Shown here: one piece after another, positions 23,927-31,846 of the stretch
Numbering within the stretch: the first letter of the stretch is position 1
How the letters are laid out: each line of letters opens with the position of its first letter
Source of the DNA: Bacteroidales bacterium
GTDB lineage: Bacteria; Bacteroidota; Bacteroidia; Bacteroidales; P3
Length of the DNA stretch: 35,232 nt
Reading direction: 5' to 3'
Assembly (NCBI GenBank): GCA_016296345.1
Contig: JAEDJL010000021.1
Span: 1 to 35,232 of the forward strand
The notes under the pieces: generated by a model
Told to the model about the DNA's origin: nothing
Databases searched by the model: none
Seen by the model: only the letters and a program-made list of their open reading frames with translations
Made by a program: the position numbers and the translations under genes

Positions 23927-25198
23927 ATGGCTTATTTTTTTACATCGGAATCAGTTTCCGAAGGACATCCCGACAAAGTGGCAGACCAGATTTCAGATGC
24001 CATATTGGACGAGTTTCTAAAACAAGATGAACAATCGAAGGTTGCGTGCGAGACCTTGGTTACAACAGGCTTGGTAGTGTTGAGCGGAGAGGTCAGAAGC
24101 GAGGCATACGTCGATGTGCAGAAAACTGCACGCGATGTGATACGCAACATAGGTTACACAAAAGGAGAGTATATGTTCGAGGCAAACTCCTGCGGAGTGC
24201 TTTCGGCAATTCACGAGCAAAGTCCTGACATCAATCAGGGTGTTGTAAGAGAAAAGGAGGAAGACCAAGGTGCGGGAGACCAGGGAATGATGTTCGGTTA
24301 TGCTTGCAGCGATACCGAAGACCTCATGCCGCTTTCGTTGCAGCTCTCTCAAATGTTGGTTTATGAGCTTGCCCAAATCCGCAAGAGTACAGACCTCATG
24401 CCATATCTTCGTCCCGATTCAAAAAGTCAGGTAACCGTCGAATACAATGACGACAATACTCCCAAAAGTATTGACACCATTGTCATCTCTACCCAGCATG
24501 ACGATTTCGACACCGAAGAGAATATGCTCAAACGCATAGAGAAAGACGTAAGAGAGATACTTATTCCGAGAGTTGTGGCAAAGCTGCAAAGGAAAGAGTT
24601 GAGAGAGCTTTTTGACAAGGGGTACAAATTGTATGTGAACCCTACCGGCAAGTTCGTTATCGGAGGTCCTCATGGCGATACGGGTCTTACGGGAAGAAAA
24701 ATCATTGTTGATACTTACGGAGGCAGGGCTGCCCACGGCGGCGGTGCTTTTTCGGGTAAGGATTCTTCAAAGGTCGATAGGAGTGCGGCATACGCTGCAA
24801 GACATATTGCCAAAAACATGGTCGCTTCGGGTCTTTGCTCTGAGGCATTGGTGCAAGTGGCATACGCAATCGGAGTTGCAGAACCGGTGGGAGTGTATGT
24901 CAATACTTACGGAAGTGCAAAGGCAAAAACAGCAGAGGGAAAACCAATGACAGACGGCGAAATTGCTGCAAAAATCAAGGAGATTTTTGACCTCAGACCT
25001 TATTCTATTGTCAAGAGACTTGGTTTGAAAAACCCTGTTTTCCTTCCTACCGCAACCTACGGACACTTTGGCAGAACACCTTACACTGCCGAGGTAGAAG
25101 TTGTGCGAAACGGCAAAAAAGAAACCAAACAAGTGGAGTTCTTCACTTGGGAAAAGACAGACTATGTCGATACAATAAAGGCTGCATTCAGTCTTTAA
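23927..25198 (+). CDS. metK: S-adenosylmethionine synthetase
   Basis: 423 residues from the ATG at 23927; an in-frame ATG 12 codons earlier adds a non-conserved stretch. Makes S-adenosylmethionine from methionine and ATP. Motifs are SEGHPDKVADQISDAILD near the N-terminus, the GAGDQGMMFGYA signature and GGAFSGKDSSKVDRSAAYAA, all intact. Expression is probably controlled by the SAM-II element and possibly by site array D just upstream of the promoter. Confidence 0.98.
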   Translation: MAYFFTSESVSEGHPDKVADQISDAILDEFLKQDEQSKVACETLVTTGLVVLSGEVRSEAYVDVQKTARDVIRNIGYTKGEYMFEANSCGVLSAIHEQSPDINQGVVREKEEDQGAGDQGMMFGYACSDTEDLMPLSLQLSQMLVYELAQIRKSTDLMPYLRPDSKSQVTVEYNDDNTPKSIDTIVISTQHDDFDTEENMLKRIEKDVREILIPRVVAKLQRKELRELFDKGYKLYVNPTGKFVIGGPHGDTGLTGRKIIVDTYGGRAAHGGGAFSGKDSSKVDRSAAYAARHIAKNMVASGLCSEALVQVAYAIGVAEPVGVYVNTYGSAKAKTAEGKPMTDGEIAAKIKEIFDLRPYSIVKRLGLKNPVFLPTATYGHFGRTPYTAEVEVVRNGKKETKQVEFFTWEKTDYVDTIKAAFSL

Positions 25199-25582
25199 CA
25201 CCATTGGCAAAGTGGGAGTTTTGTTGCTATTTTGGGACTTTTGGCAGCGAAATTCCCCGCTTTGTCATTCAAAACCGATGAGGTGATTTTCCAACCTCAA
25301 AATTGCAAAAAACGGATAAAAATTCTGTATTTCCGTCTTCAAAGTATCAAAATTTGTAATCTCTAATCGATTGATTTGTATCTTGTTATAAAATAATGTT
25401 GTAAAAAATTGCTGTTTTATTTTGCCGATTCAGCTTTTTGACATATCTTTGTCGCCGAAAGTATAAACCAAAAAAACAGACGATATAGAGCAGAAATTAT
25501 TACTTCTTTTAGAGTTTAAGAAATTGTTTAACCAAGGGTGATTGGCAGTTTTTGTACAACACCTTCAAAAAATGTCAGTTTT
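25199..25582. other. Gene-free gap between metK and the second ECF sigma gene
   Basis: 383 bp, AT-rich. The only signal I recognise is a -7 box, TATCTTTGT at 25444-25452, with a TTTG at 25421 that could be the -33 box at slightly long spacing. If used, it gives the sigma factor a leader of about 125 nt with no recognised structure. No clear metK terminator was found. Confidence 0.5.
25444..25452 (+). promoter_or_regulatory. Promoter -7 box for second ECF sigma gene
   Basis: TATCTTTGT fits TAnnTTTG, 130 bp before the ATG at 25583. Confidence 0.6.
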
Positions 25583-26176
25583 ATGGAACGAAATAAAATA
25601 GACGAGAGAAGTGATATGGATTTGCTCAAAGCTTATGCAGAGGGCGAGAGTTCGGCTTTTGATGTCCTTTACAACAGACACCAACAGAGGTTGTATAATT
25701 ATGTGTTCTCCATGGTTAAAGACAAAACTTTGACCTGCGACATAGTGCAAGAAACTTTTATCAAGGCAGACCAGACCTTGCGTGCAGGTATTTACAGAGA
25801 CGAAGGCAAGTTTATTCAATGGGTTATGAGGATTGCTCACAACCTTGTCATAGATTATTTCCGCAAAAATCAAAAACTCCGACTTGTTCACTCGACAGAG
25901 GAAAACGATATTTTCGACTTGGTCGATAGTGTTGATGAATCGGCAGAGACAACTATCATTCGCAAGCAGATACACAGCGATGTGAGAAAGCTGATTAAGA
26001 AGCTGCCCGACGAACAACGCAGAGTGTTGGTCATGAGACACTATGCAGATATGTCTTTCAAAGAAATAGCAGAAAAAACAGGCGTGAGCATAAACACAGC
26101 CTTGGGAAGAATGCGATATGCTTTGATAAACATCAGAAAATTGGCTGAGGAAAACTCCATAATTTTGACAATGTAA
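25583..26176 (+). CDS. ECF-type RNA polymerase sigma factor
   Basis: 197 residues from the ATG at 25583; the frame is open from a GTG 15 codons earlier. Region 2: SSAFDVLYNRHQQRLYNYVF, DIVQETFIKADQTLR and KFIQWVMRIAHNLVIDYFRK. Region 4: LPDEQRRVLVMRHYADMSF and KEIAEKTGVSINTALGRMRY. Typical Bacteroidetes ECF size. No anti-sigma gene follows; the next frame is a 63-residue unknown protein, so control may be by expression alone. The regulon is unknown. Confidence 0.93.
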   Translation: MERNKIDERSDMDLLKAYAEGESSAFDVLYNRHQQRLYNYVFSMVKDKTLTCDIVQETFIKADQTLRAGIYRDEGKFIQWVMRIAHNLVIDYFRKNQKLRLVHSTEENDIFDLVDSVDESAETTIIRKQIHSDVRKLIKKLPDEQRRVLVMRHYADMSFKEIAEKTGVSINTALGRMRYALINIRKLAEENSIILTM

Positions 26177-26230
26177 CAAGCCCGAGGCTCAAAAAACTTC
26201 TTCAAAAGAACAATATCGACCAACATAAGG

Positions 26231-26268
26231 CGTTCTCTTTCAAAATCAAGGTTGAATTAAAGAGAACG
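26231..26268 (+). promoter_or_regulatory. Perfect 10-bp inverted repeat directly before a start codon
   Basis: Arms CGTTCTCTTT (26231-26240) and AAAGAGAACG (26259-26268) are perfect complements with an 18-nt loop. The right arm ends 2 nt before the ATG at 26271. As RNA it would block translation starts; as DNA it could be an operator for a dimeric repressor. There is no T-run, so it is not a standard terminator. Confidence 0.6.
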
Positions 26269-26270
26269 AT

Positions 26271-26462
26271 ATGAAGGAATTTTACTCGCTTTGCGAACAA
26301 ATCGATATTTGGGAAAAAGATTTGCAGCAAGAAATGGAGCAGTTTGAGGTTGTAAAGTCGGACTGCAATGTTGCAACAGATGAAGAAAAAGATTCTACAG
26401 GCTTGTTCTATAAGGTATATAGCAAGAGTTTGAATGGAACAATCGAGGTTTGTCTCAACTGA
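26271..26462 (+). CDS. Small acidic protein of unknown function
   Basis: 63 residues, ATG just after the inverted repeat. Mostly charged (IWEKDLQQEMEQFEVVKS) with Cys8, Cys32 and Cys61 and several aromatic residues; no domain recognised. It lies 94 bp after the sigma factor gene and overlaps the start of the DAHP synthase gene by 29 bp, so coupled translation is possible. It could be a real small protein, a leader peptide for the aromatic gene, or a chance frame. Aromatic codons are spread out, not clustered as in classic attenuator peptides. Confidence 0.45.
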   Translation: MKEFYSLCEQIDIWEKDLQQEMEQFEVVKSDCNVATDEEKDSTGLFYKVYSKSLNGTIEVCLN

Positions 26463-27489
26463 TAAGCTACTTGTTGCCGGTCCTTGCTCGGCAGAGAGCT
26501 TGGAACAGGTACTTCTGACGGCAAAGTCGCTCGATTGTTATTCCGATATGTTTTTTCGGGCAGGGCTTTGGAAGCCTCGCACCATGCCTTCTGCGTTTGA
26601 GGGTGTGGGGAGCAAGGGACTGATGTGGCTCAGGGAGGTTAAGCATCGCTATGGCTTGAAAGTCTGCACCGAAGTGGCAAGCCCCAATCATGTCGAGCAG
26701 TGTTTGGACGCCGAAATGGACGCTCTCTGGATTGGAGCGAGAACAACAACCAACCCTTTCTCGGTTCAAGATATTGCCGATGCGTTGTCGGGCGTTGATA
26801 TACCTGTTTTTGTCAAAAATCCTCTCAATCCCGATGTCAAATTGTGGATAGGAGCAGTCGAAAGACTGTATAGGAGTGGCTGTCGCAACATCTGTGCCGT
26901 TCATCGAGGCTTTTCGCTTGCCGACAACGGCATCTATCGCAACAGCCCGCTGTGGCAGGTGGCAATAGAGTTCAGAAGACTGATGCCGCAAACAAAGTTG
27001 ATTTGCGACCCGAGCCATATTGCAGGCAGAAGCGAGCTTGTGTTTGACATTTCTCAGACAGCAATGAACCTTTGCTTTGACGGATTGATGATTGAGGTGC
27101 ATTCAGACCCGGGGCAAGCCAAAACAGATGCAAGACAACAGCTATCGCCCTTGCAGTTGCACGAGTTGTTAAGCAGATTGCAACTACCGCTGTCGGACGA
27201 GAGCCAATCGGCAGGAGAATTGGAGCTGTTGAGAGGCAAAATTGACCAAACAGACAGTGAAATAGTCAATTTGCTTGCCCAAAGAATGGAGATAGTCAGA
27301 CAGCTCTCCGAGGTGAAGCACCGAAACAATATGTCGGTGTTGCAAATTGACCGCTGGAAGGATATTTTGCAATCGAGAATGCAGCAAGCCGACAAATTGC
27401 ACTTAAACAGCGACTTTGTGAAGGATATTTTTGAGCAGATACACAGAGAATCTGTCGCTTTGCAAGATAAAATTGCAAAATCCAACTAA
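26434..27489 (+). CDS. Bifunctional DAHP synthase / chorismate mutase
   Basis: 351 residues. The first step of the shikimate pathway joins PEP and erythrose 4-phosphate; the fused C-terminal domain turns chorismate into prephenate. Synthase part (~1-240): LLVAGPCSAES, FRAGLWKPRTMP, IGARTTTNPFS, FVKNPLNPDVKLW, CDPSHIAGRSEL and the end block EVHSDPGQAKTDARQQ. Mutase part (~262-345), AroQ type: LRGKIDQTDSEIVNLLAQRM and the catalytic-type Lys/Arg in KHRNNMSVLQIDRW. This type I-beta-like DAHP synthase with a C-terminal mutase is well known in Bacteroidetes and allows prephenate feedback. Confidence 0.95.
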   Translation: MEQSRFVSTDKLLVAGPCSAESLEQVLLTAKSLDCYSDMFFRAGLWKPRTMPSAFEGVGSKGLMWLREVKHRYGLKVCTEVASPNHVEQCLDAEMDALWIGARTTTNPFSVQDIADALSGVDIPVFVKNPLNPDVKLWIGAVERLYRSGCRNICAVHRGFSLADNGIYRNSPLWQVAIEFRRLMPQTKLICDPSHIAGRSELVFDISQTAMNLCFDGLMIEVHSDPGQAKTDARQQLSPLQLHELLSRLQLPLSDESQSAGELELLRGKIDQTDSEIVNLLAQRMEIVRQLSEVKHRNNMSVLQIDRWKDILQSRMQQADKLHLNSDFVKDIFEQIHRESVALQDKIAKSN

Positions 27490-27583
27490 ATTTTTCGCTT
27501 GTTTAATTCATTGATAATCAACATAGAGTATAGCTATTCAATAAAAAAAACACCGAAAGGGACATTTGATAAGTTTTTTTTCG

Positions 27584-27592
27584 TACCTTTGT
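27584..27592 (+). promoter_or_regulatory. Promoter for small lipoprotein gene
   Basis: TACCTTTGT at 27584 with TTTG at 27565, 19 bp start to start, gives both the -7 and -33 boxes of the phylum at the usual spacing. The ATG is at 27629. Confidence 0.75.
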
Positions 27593-27628
27593 ACACTGAA
27601 TTATTCACCTTAAAAAACATTTTATAAA

Positions 27629-28066
27629 ATGAAATTGAGAAGATTATTTTTAGGAGCAGCCGTAGTTGCATTGATGGCAGCATGTGGCGGAAAGACAGAG
27701 ACAACAACTGAAACAGCAGTTGAAACTCCTGCAGTTGAAGAAACAGTTACAACAGAAGAGCCTGCAGCTGAAGAAGCTCCCGTAGCAGCTCCTGCTGAAA
27801 AGAAGTCTGAAACCAAGGCTAACACTCAAAAACAAGAAGACCCTTGCGAAGCAAAGGTAAAGAAGTTTGAGAAGTTTGTAGATACTTTGAAGGCTGCACA
27901 AGCTAACAAGGCAAACGGTGCAAAGGCTTTGAAAGAGTTTTCTGACTTGTTGAAGCAAGCTCCTGCAGAAGAAGCAGCTGTTAAAGAATGTGTTCAGAAT
28001 GCAGACTACAAGACAAGAGTTCAAAATGCAATGATGTCTTGCAAGAAAATTCGTTCACAAAAGTAA
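27629..28066 (+). CDS. Small putative lipoprotein with Glu/Thr/Ala/Pro-rich linker
   Basis: 145 residues. Lipoprotein signal peptide MKLRRLFLGAAVVALMAACG with lipobox LMAAC (acylated Cys19). Residues ~22-68 are a low-complexity E/T/A/P linker, followed by a Lys-rich helical domain with three cysteines (EDPCEAKVKKF, VKECVQNADY, MSCKKI). No family recognised. Strong own promoter and strong terminator suggest an abundant single-gene transcript. Probably tethered to the inner leaflet of the outer membrane; the acidic residues right after the Cys do not clearly match the surface-export signal. Confidence 0.85.
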   Translation: MKLRRLFLGAAVVALMAACGGKTETTTETAVETPAVEETVTTEEPAAEEAPVAAPAEKKSETKANTQKQEDPCEAKVKKFEKFVDTLKAAQANKANGAKALKEFSDLLKQAPAEEAAVKECVQNADYKTRVQNAMMSCKKIRSQK

Positions 28067-28088
28067 TTCATTTTAGTTTGTAAATTAG

Positions 28089-28125
28089 AGAGCAACTTGT
28101 TTGAGAGCAAGTTGCTCTTTTTTTT
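28089..28125 (+). terminator. Rho-independent terminator after lipoprotein gene
   Basis: Arms AGAGCAACTTG (28089-28099) and CAAGTTGCTCT (28107-28117) pair perfectly over 11 bp, followed by eight or more T residues. Confidence 0.95.
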
Positions 28126-28240
28126 GCCCTATTGCCAACAGCATTTTGCCGAATTGCAATTCTCAATAAACAGGAGAGGCAGGAGGGAATGGTAATGTTT
28201 GAGATCAGTCTTGTGAATGTTGGATTATAGTATGATAATA

Positions 28241-30094
28241 TCAACCCTTAGGGTATGGGAAGAGGTAAACCCTTGAAACAACTTCCGTATTGGTCATGTG
28301 TTCAAAGTCAGACTTTAACTTTACCAATGGATGTACTGTCACAGAGTCCCAGTGCCAATCGTCCCAATCTTTGACGTAGGCTTCATAAGAAGCGTAATAT
28401 TCGCCGGCGTCATTCTTTTCCCAGTTTTCTCTTTCCGATTCGGGTGTTATTGCTCCGATTACCTTTGCGGGAACGACAGCATGGTAAGATGCATAGAACA
28501 CTGCCAAAACTTTTTCGCCCGCAGCAAAACGACATTCTTCCTGATACTTTGCACCGCCCGGCTGATGCTCACCACGAGTATAAGTTGCCAAAAGATTTTT
28601 GTCGGTATCAAAAGTTTGAACCTTAAATGGAGACAAATCTTCATCGTTCTCAATCTCGTAACCTACAAGAGCAGTCGGTCTGTAAAGCGTATGCTCCAAG
28701 ACAAACTTAGCATCGTTCATATTTTTGAAAGCACCAATGAACCTATCTTCTAATTCATAGGCTGTTTCGTTCTCTTCTTCGCTTTTACAGATAGTTACGT
28801 CTTCAAGTTCCTTGGTGCAGAATATGTTCAATTTGCAAGAATCTGCGGTCGATACAGATATTGGCGAAACAGACTCTCCGTCGAAAAGCCTGATGACAGG
28901 CAATTCGTTACAGAAGGATTCTGCAAATTGCTCCGGATTGTCTGTATGTATAGGAATGACTGCCTTTGGCTGAAGCAGACGGAAGACCTCACGCATACTT
29001 TCCATGTCGCAATGTCCGCTTGTGTGCAAATACTCATACTCACTACCCAATGACTTTGCCAAAGCCTCATTGTAAGCCTCTTTATTCTTGTCAATATACC
29101 CTTTCCACATCGAAAGATATTTCTTTTTCTCGCCCGGAAGTTCCGCAATGAGCTTGTCAAACGCAGGCTTAGGGCGTGCTATCAGCACATAACCTTTGCT
29201 TTTCATCGTTTCTATGAACTTGTCGTTGAAGGTAAAGCTGTCTCCGCTTTTGAAGAGTTCCATCGGCTCATGTTCTTTGTACTGATATAGTTTTGCTTTG
29301 CTCCACAGCGAATCGCTTTTTGCCACAATGTCCATTATTCTTCTCTGATAAGAATCTACGAGGAAAGGCATACCTGCCTTTGAAGCAGCATGATAAAATG
29401 AAAATAAACGGTCAATATTGGTTGAAGAAAGATATACAATATGACCTGTCTTTTGACTAAGAGCCTTTTCAAACTCCTTCTGAATTTCTGCTTCGGTGCG
29501 AGAAGTCGCATCAGGACGTGCAGCATTAGTTCCCTCACAAACAACATAATCTACCTTTTCGATATATTGGTCAAGCATTTTCTCCAATTTGCCACTCCTG
29601 AAACCATGAGTGCGGAAATCGCCTGTGTGGAATATGTTTACCCCATCTGCTGCAATTTTGAATGCGTATGCATCAAAGGCGGAATGATCAATCGTTACAG
29701 GCATCACCTTGAACGGTCCTATTGAAAACGCTTGTCCCGGACGAAATACCTTTGCGGATTTCAGTCTCTCGATAATTACTTTCTGCTCCTTATCTGCATA
29801 AAACTGATATTCCGACAAAGCTATCTGTATATCTCTTCCAAGTTCGCCCATATATATAGGAAGCTCCTCGGGTAATTCCTTGATGCAACCGATATGGTCG
29901 CCGTGGTAGTGGGTGATAAGTAACGCACTCTTTGTCAAGTCGCCTTTGGTCAATCCGTCTATTTTCAAAGGATTTGACTTTGCGAAACCGGGCAACTGTT
30001 CTCCGTAATCGACAAACAACTTCCAGCCGTTATGCTCATATTCTGTAACACAACCACCTATTTGGTCAGTGCCACGATGGATTCTAATCTTCAT
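28241..30094 (-). CDS. RNase J-like (beta-CASP) metallo-beta-lactamase-fold hydrolase
   Basis: 617 residues, start ATG at 30094. Zinc motif HYHGDH at 62-67, His137 in TIDHSAF, HTGDF (His156, Asp159), then beta-CASP-type motifs: Glu187 in VCEGTNA, HTSGH at 357-361 and His383 in IPIHTD. These match the RNase J/CPSF order, so an RNA or nucleic acid substrate is likely. Residues ~420-617 form an extra C-terminal part unlike the RNase J tail (KFVLEHTLYRPTALVGYE, YASYEAYVKDWDDWHWDSVT). Its start overlaps the end of the small upstream gene by 11 bp. It lies next to mobile DNA, so it may be accessory, possibly toxin or defence related; that is inference. Confidence 0.85.
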   Translation of the reverse strand: MKIRIHRGTDQIGGCVTEYEHNGWKLFVDYGEQLPGFAKSNPLKIDGLTKGDLTKSALLITHYHGDHIGCIKELPEELPIYMGELGRDIQIALSEYQFYADKEQKVIIERLKSAKVFRPGQAFSIGPFKVMPVTIDHSAFDAYAFKIAADGVNIFHTGDFRTHGFRSGKLEKMLDQYIEKVDYVVCEGTNAARPDATSRTEAEIQKEFEKALSQKTGHIVYLSSTNIDRLFSFYHAASKAGMPFLVDSYQRRIMDIVAKSDSLWSKAKLYQYKEHEPMELFKSGDSFTFNDKFIETMKSKGYVLIARPKPAFDKLIAELPGEKKKYLSMWKGYIDKNKEAYNEALAKSLGSEYEYLHTSGHCDMESMREVFRLLQPKAVIPIHTDNPEQFAESFCNELPVIRLFDGESVSPISVSTADSCKLNIFCTKELEDVTICKSEEENETAYELEDRFIGAFKNMNDAKFVLEHTLYRPTALVGYEIENDEDLSPFKVQTFDTDKNLLATYTRGEHQPGGAKYQEECRFAAGEKVLAVFYASYHAVVPAKVIGAITPESERENWEKNDAGEYYASYEAYVKDWDDWHWDSVTVHPLVKLKSDFEHMTNTEVVSRVYLFPYPKG

Positions 30095-30464
30095 ATCTAT
30101 TCTCTTTTAATTGATCTCCTTTATATTCTAATATCTTTGATTTATTTGGTTCATTACTGATGTATAAAACGATGCACTTTACCATCTTGTCGGCATGTTC
30201 AAATTTTTCCTTCAAATTTTGTTTTGTTCCATCATCATAAGAGTTTAGTATCTCAATAAAATATCTAAGAGAACTAACACCTGGATCATCCGGATCTTCT
30301 TTTAGTTTGCAGAAATCTTTTAGATGTCCTTTTGTAGGATTGTTAGCCTTAAACTCAATACAAGCTACTCGCTTCATATTTACGATTTTCAACGGTTTAA
30401 TATAACCGTTTGAAGAATAAACATTTAACTGAGTATTTGAGAAACAGTGGTAACGAGTTAGCAA
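30084..30464 (-). CDS. Small unknown protein coupled to the RNase J-like gene (N-terminus uncertain, possibly frameshifted)
   Basis: 126 residues if started at the TTG at 30464, or 97 from the ATG at 30377. It ends ILEYKGDQLKENRYED and overlaps the hydrolase start by 11 bp. A short motif ACIEFKANNPTKGH has the E-x-K look of restriction-type nucleases, but no full PD-(D/E)XK core is visible. Upstream, an ATG at 30516 right after a perfect -7 box opens MKELFDSIAPQ in the other frame. A one-base change in the A-run of GCAAAACGC (~30480) would join it to KIAQLLTRYH and give a ~144-residue protein. So the gene is probably frameshifted, or starts internally. Function unknown. Confidence 0.55.
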   Translation of the reverse strand: MLTRYHCFSNTQLNVYSSNGYIKPLKIVNMKRVACIEFKANNPTKGHLKDFCKLKEDPDDPGVSSLRYFIEILNSYDDGTKQNLKEKFEHADKMVKCIVLYISNEPNKSKILEYKGDQLKENRYED

Positions 30465-30518
30465 CTGTGCTATTTTCAGCGTTTTGCGGTGCTATACTGT
30501 CAAATAACTCTTTCATTT

Positions 30519-30527
30519 GCAAAGTTA
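30519..30527 (-). promoter_or_regulatory. Promoter -7 box for the two-gene hydrolase operon
   Basis: Minus-strand TAACTTTGC, exact consensus. Only two bases separate it from the ATG at 30516, so transcripts would start at or just past that codon, implying a leaderless start or use of a later one. Confidence 0.65.
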
Positions 30528-30571
30528 TTACTTTTTATTGAAACGCACACTTTTCCGATATGAAATTTAAC

Positions 30572-30605
30572 AAAAAGTCTCCAACAAATATATGTTAGAG
30601 ACTTT
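30572..30605 (-). terminator. Rho-independent terminator after beta-lactamase gene
   Basis: Arms AAAGTCTC (30574-30581) and GAGACTTT (30598-30605) plus inner AACA/TGTT (30583-30586/30593-30596) form a long stem. A T-run follows on the minus strand (from 30576). Lies 20 bp after the stop of the gene ending at 30626. Confidence 0.85.
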
Positions 30606-30625
30606 GATTCATTACAATTGGATTT

Positions 30626-31534
30626 TTATTTATTCAAATGACGATAAACTATATTTGATATATCTGCCATTATTTTGGCGTTATCATCATCAGACTCACG
30701 AGAATCCTTTATCAAAACGACAATGTAGCACTTCTCACCGTTGGGAAGATATATCACTCCTGCATCTCCCTCGCTTATCTGTATGCCATCAGCAGTTCGG
30801 TTAGAACGTCCCGTTTTATGCCCAAATTTTATATCGGTAGGCAACCCCGCTATTAGTTTGTTCTTGCCAGACACACAATCAAGCATGGCTGTCTCTAAAA
30901 ACGCAAAATGCTCTTTTGTCAAAATATTTTCTGTATGAAGTTTCTTGAGCAATTGCGCAATAGCTAATGGTGTGCTCCAATTGTTGTAGCATAACATAAT
31001 GTCCGTATGCATGCTTTCCTCTGTCTCCGTGAAATTCATATCCTTTATCCCAAGAGATTTTATGTAGGAGTCCACTTTATCAATACCACCAACAAACCTT
31101 ATTAACCAATCGCATGTGTTGTTGTCGCTAATCGATACTGTGTATTTGATTATATCCCTATAAGATATACGAATCCCTTGGTCGGGATATTTATCCCTTA
31201 ACGGGCTATACGTGTTTTTCAGCATTTCTTTCTGTTTGATATACACCATTTTGTCCAGCGGAATATTCTCTGCTTCCATTTTTTTCAGAGCTGTCACTGC
31301 TATATGGAATTTGAATACACTCATAGTGGGATATTTGTCCTCGTTGGCAATGGCAATTATATCGTCATTATGGATAATTGCTACCCCGACAGACGCTTGC
31401 TTCCCTTTGATAATCTTTTCAATTTCTTGGGTCATGTTCTGCCCGAAAGCCATAATGCTGCAACAGCAACAAAGCATAACTGATAATAGCGTTTTTGTCA
31501 TGTTCATTTTTGATAGTGGAACTTTTTGTTTCAT
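30626..31534 (-). CDS. bla: Class A beta-lactamase, subclass A2-like (CblA/CepA/CfxA group)
   Basis: 302 residues from the ATG at 31534; ATGs at 31507 and 31501 also fit and give a tighter signal peptide ending near MAFGQ. Hydrolyses beta-lactam antibiotics in the periplasm. Active-site motifs are SVFK (Ser72, Lys75), SDNN (~136-139), the omega-loop TETEESMH with the likely general-base Glu, and HKTGRS. The spacing and blocks NTYSPLRDKYPDQGIRISYR and NWSTPLAIAQLL place it closest to Bacteroides CblA/CepA. The residue after KTG is Arg (Ala, Ser or Thr is usual), next to the substrate-binding strand, which might shift the substrate range. Sits between a mobilization module and the hydrolase operon; own terminator. 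Confidence 0.95.
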   Translation of the reverse strand: MKQKVPLSKMNMTKTLLSVMLCCCCSIMAFGQNMTQEIEKIIKGKQASVGVAIIHNDDIIAIANEDKYPTMSVFKFHIAVTALKKMEAENIPLDKMVYIKQKEMLKNTYSPLRDKYPDQGIRISYRDIIKYTVSISDNNTCDWLIRFVGGIDKVDSYIKSLGIKDMNFTETEESMHTDIMLCYNNWSTPLAIAQLLKKLHTENILTKEHFAFLETAMLDCVSGKNKLIAGLPTDIKFGHKTGRSNRTADGIQISEGDAGVIYLPNGEKCYIVVLIKDSRESDDDNAKIMADISNIVYRHLNK

Positions 31535-31561
31535 ATAGTTTTCTTTTTTGCTTCTTAGCCC

Positions 31562-31753
31562 AAAGAAGCGGATGCTCAAATGCAGAAACGTGGACTACCA
31601 ATGCAACATTCTAAGTCGAAGGTCGTAGGAAACCTAAATGCACGAATGTAGTATAGCAACCCACGCTATATGCGTGAGAACCACTATGCCATCCTTGTGC
31701 AGTGTCTTGAATTTCCTACGTTCTCGACTTACAAGAAAGCATAACGCTTCTTT
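31562..31753. repeat. Long imperfect palindrome in the beta-lactamase leader
   Basis: Nested complementary arms span ~190 bp: AAAGAAGCG/CGCTTCTTT (31562-31570/31745-31753), TAAGTCGA/TCGACTTA (31612-31619/31724-31731), CGTAGGAAA/TTTCCTACG (31624-31632/31712-31720), TGCAC/GTGCA (31639-31643/31697-31701), ATAG/CTAT (31653-31656/31684-31687) and a tip hairpin CACGC-TATAT-GCGTG (31662-31676). It lies between a promoter box at 31798 and the ATG at 31534, so it would be in the transcript. It could be a structured leader RNA, a recombination site folded from single-stranded DNA, or the trace of a small insertion. No protein is encoded. Confidence 0.75.
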
Positions 31754-31789
31754 TTCTTATGTCTTGGATAGAGTTGCCTCAATCCGAGT

Positions 31790-31798
31790 GCAAAAGTA
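31790..31798 (-). promoter_or_regulatory. Candidate promoter -7 box for beta-lactamase
   Basis: Minus-strand TACTTTTGC fits the consensus. It starts right after the relaxase terminator and would give a ~250-nt leader containing the palindrome. No better box was found nearer the gene. Confidence 0.5.
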
Positions 31799-31834
31799 CA
31801 AAAAATCCGTGATATGTCATTCAACAATCACGGA
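31799..31834 (-). terminator. Rho-independent terminator after relaxase gene
   Basis: Arms TCCGTGAT (31806-31813) and ATCACGGA (31827-31834), perfect 8 bp, followed on the minus strand by TTTTTT. Confidence 0.88.
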
Positions 31835-31846
31835 CTTTATTTTGAT

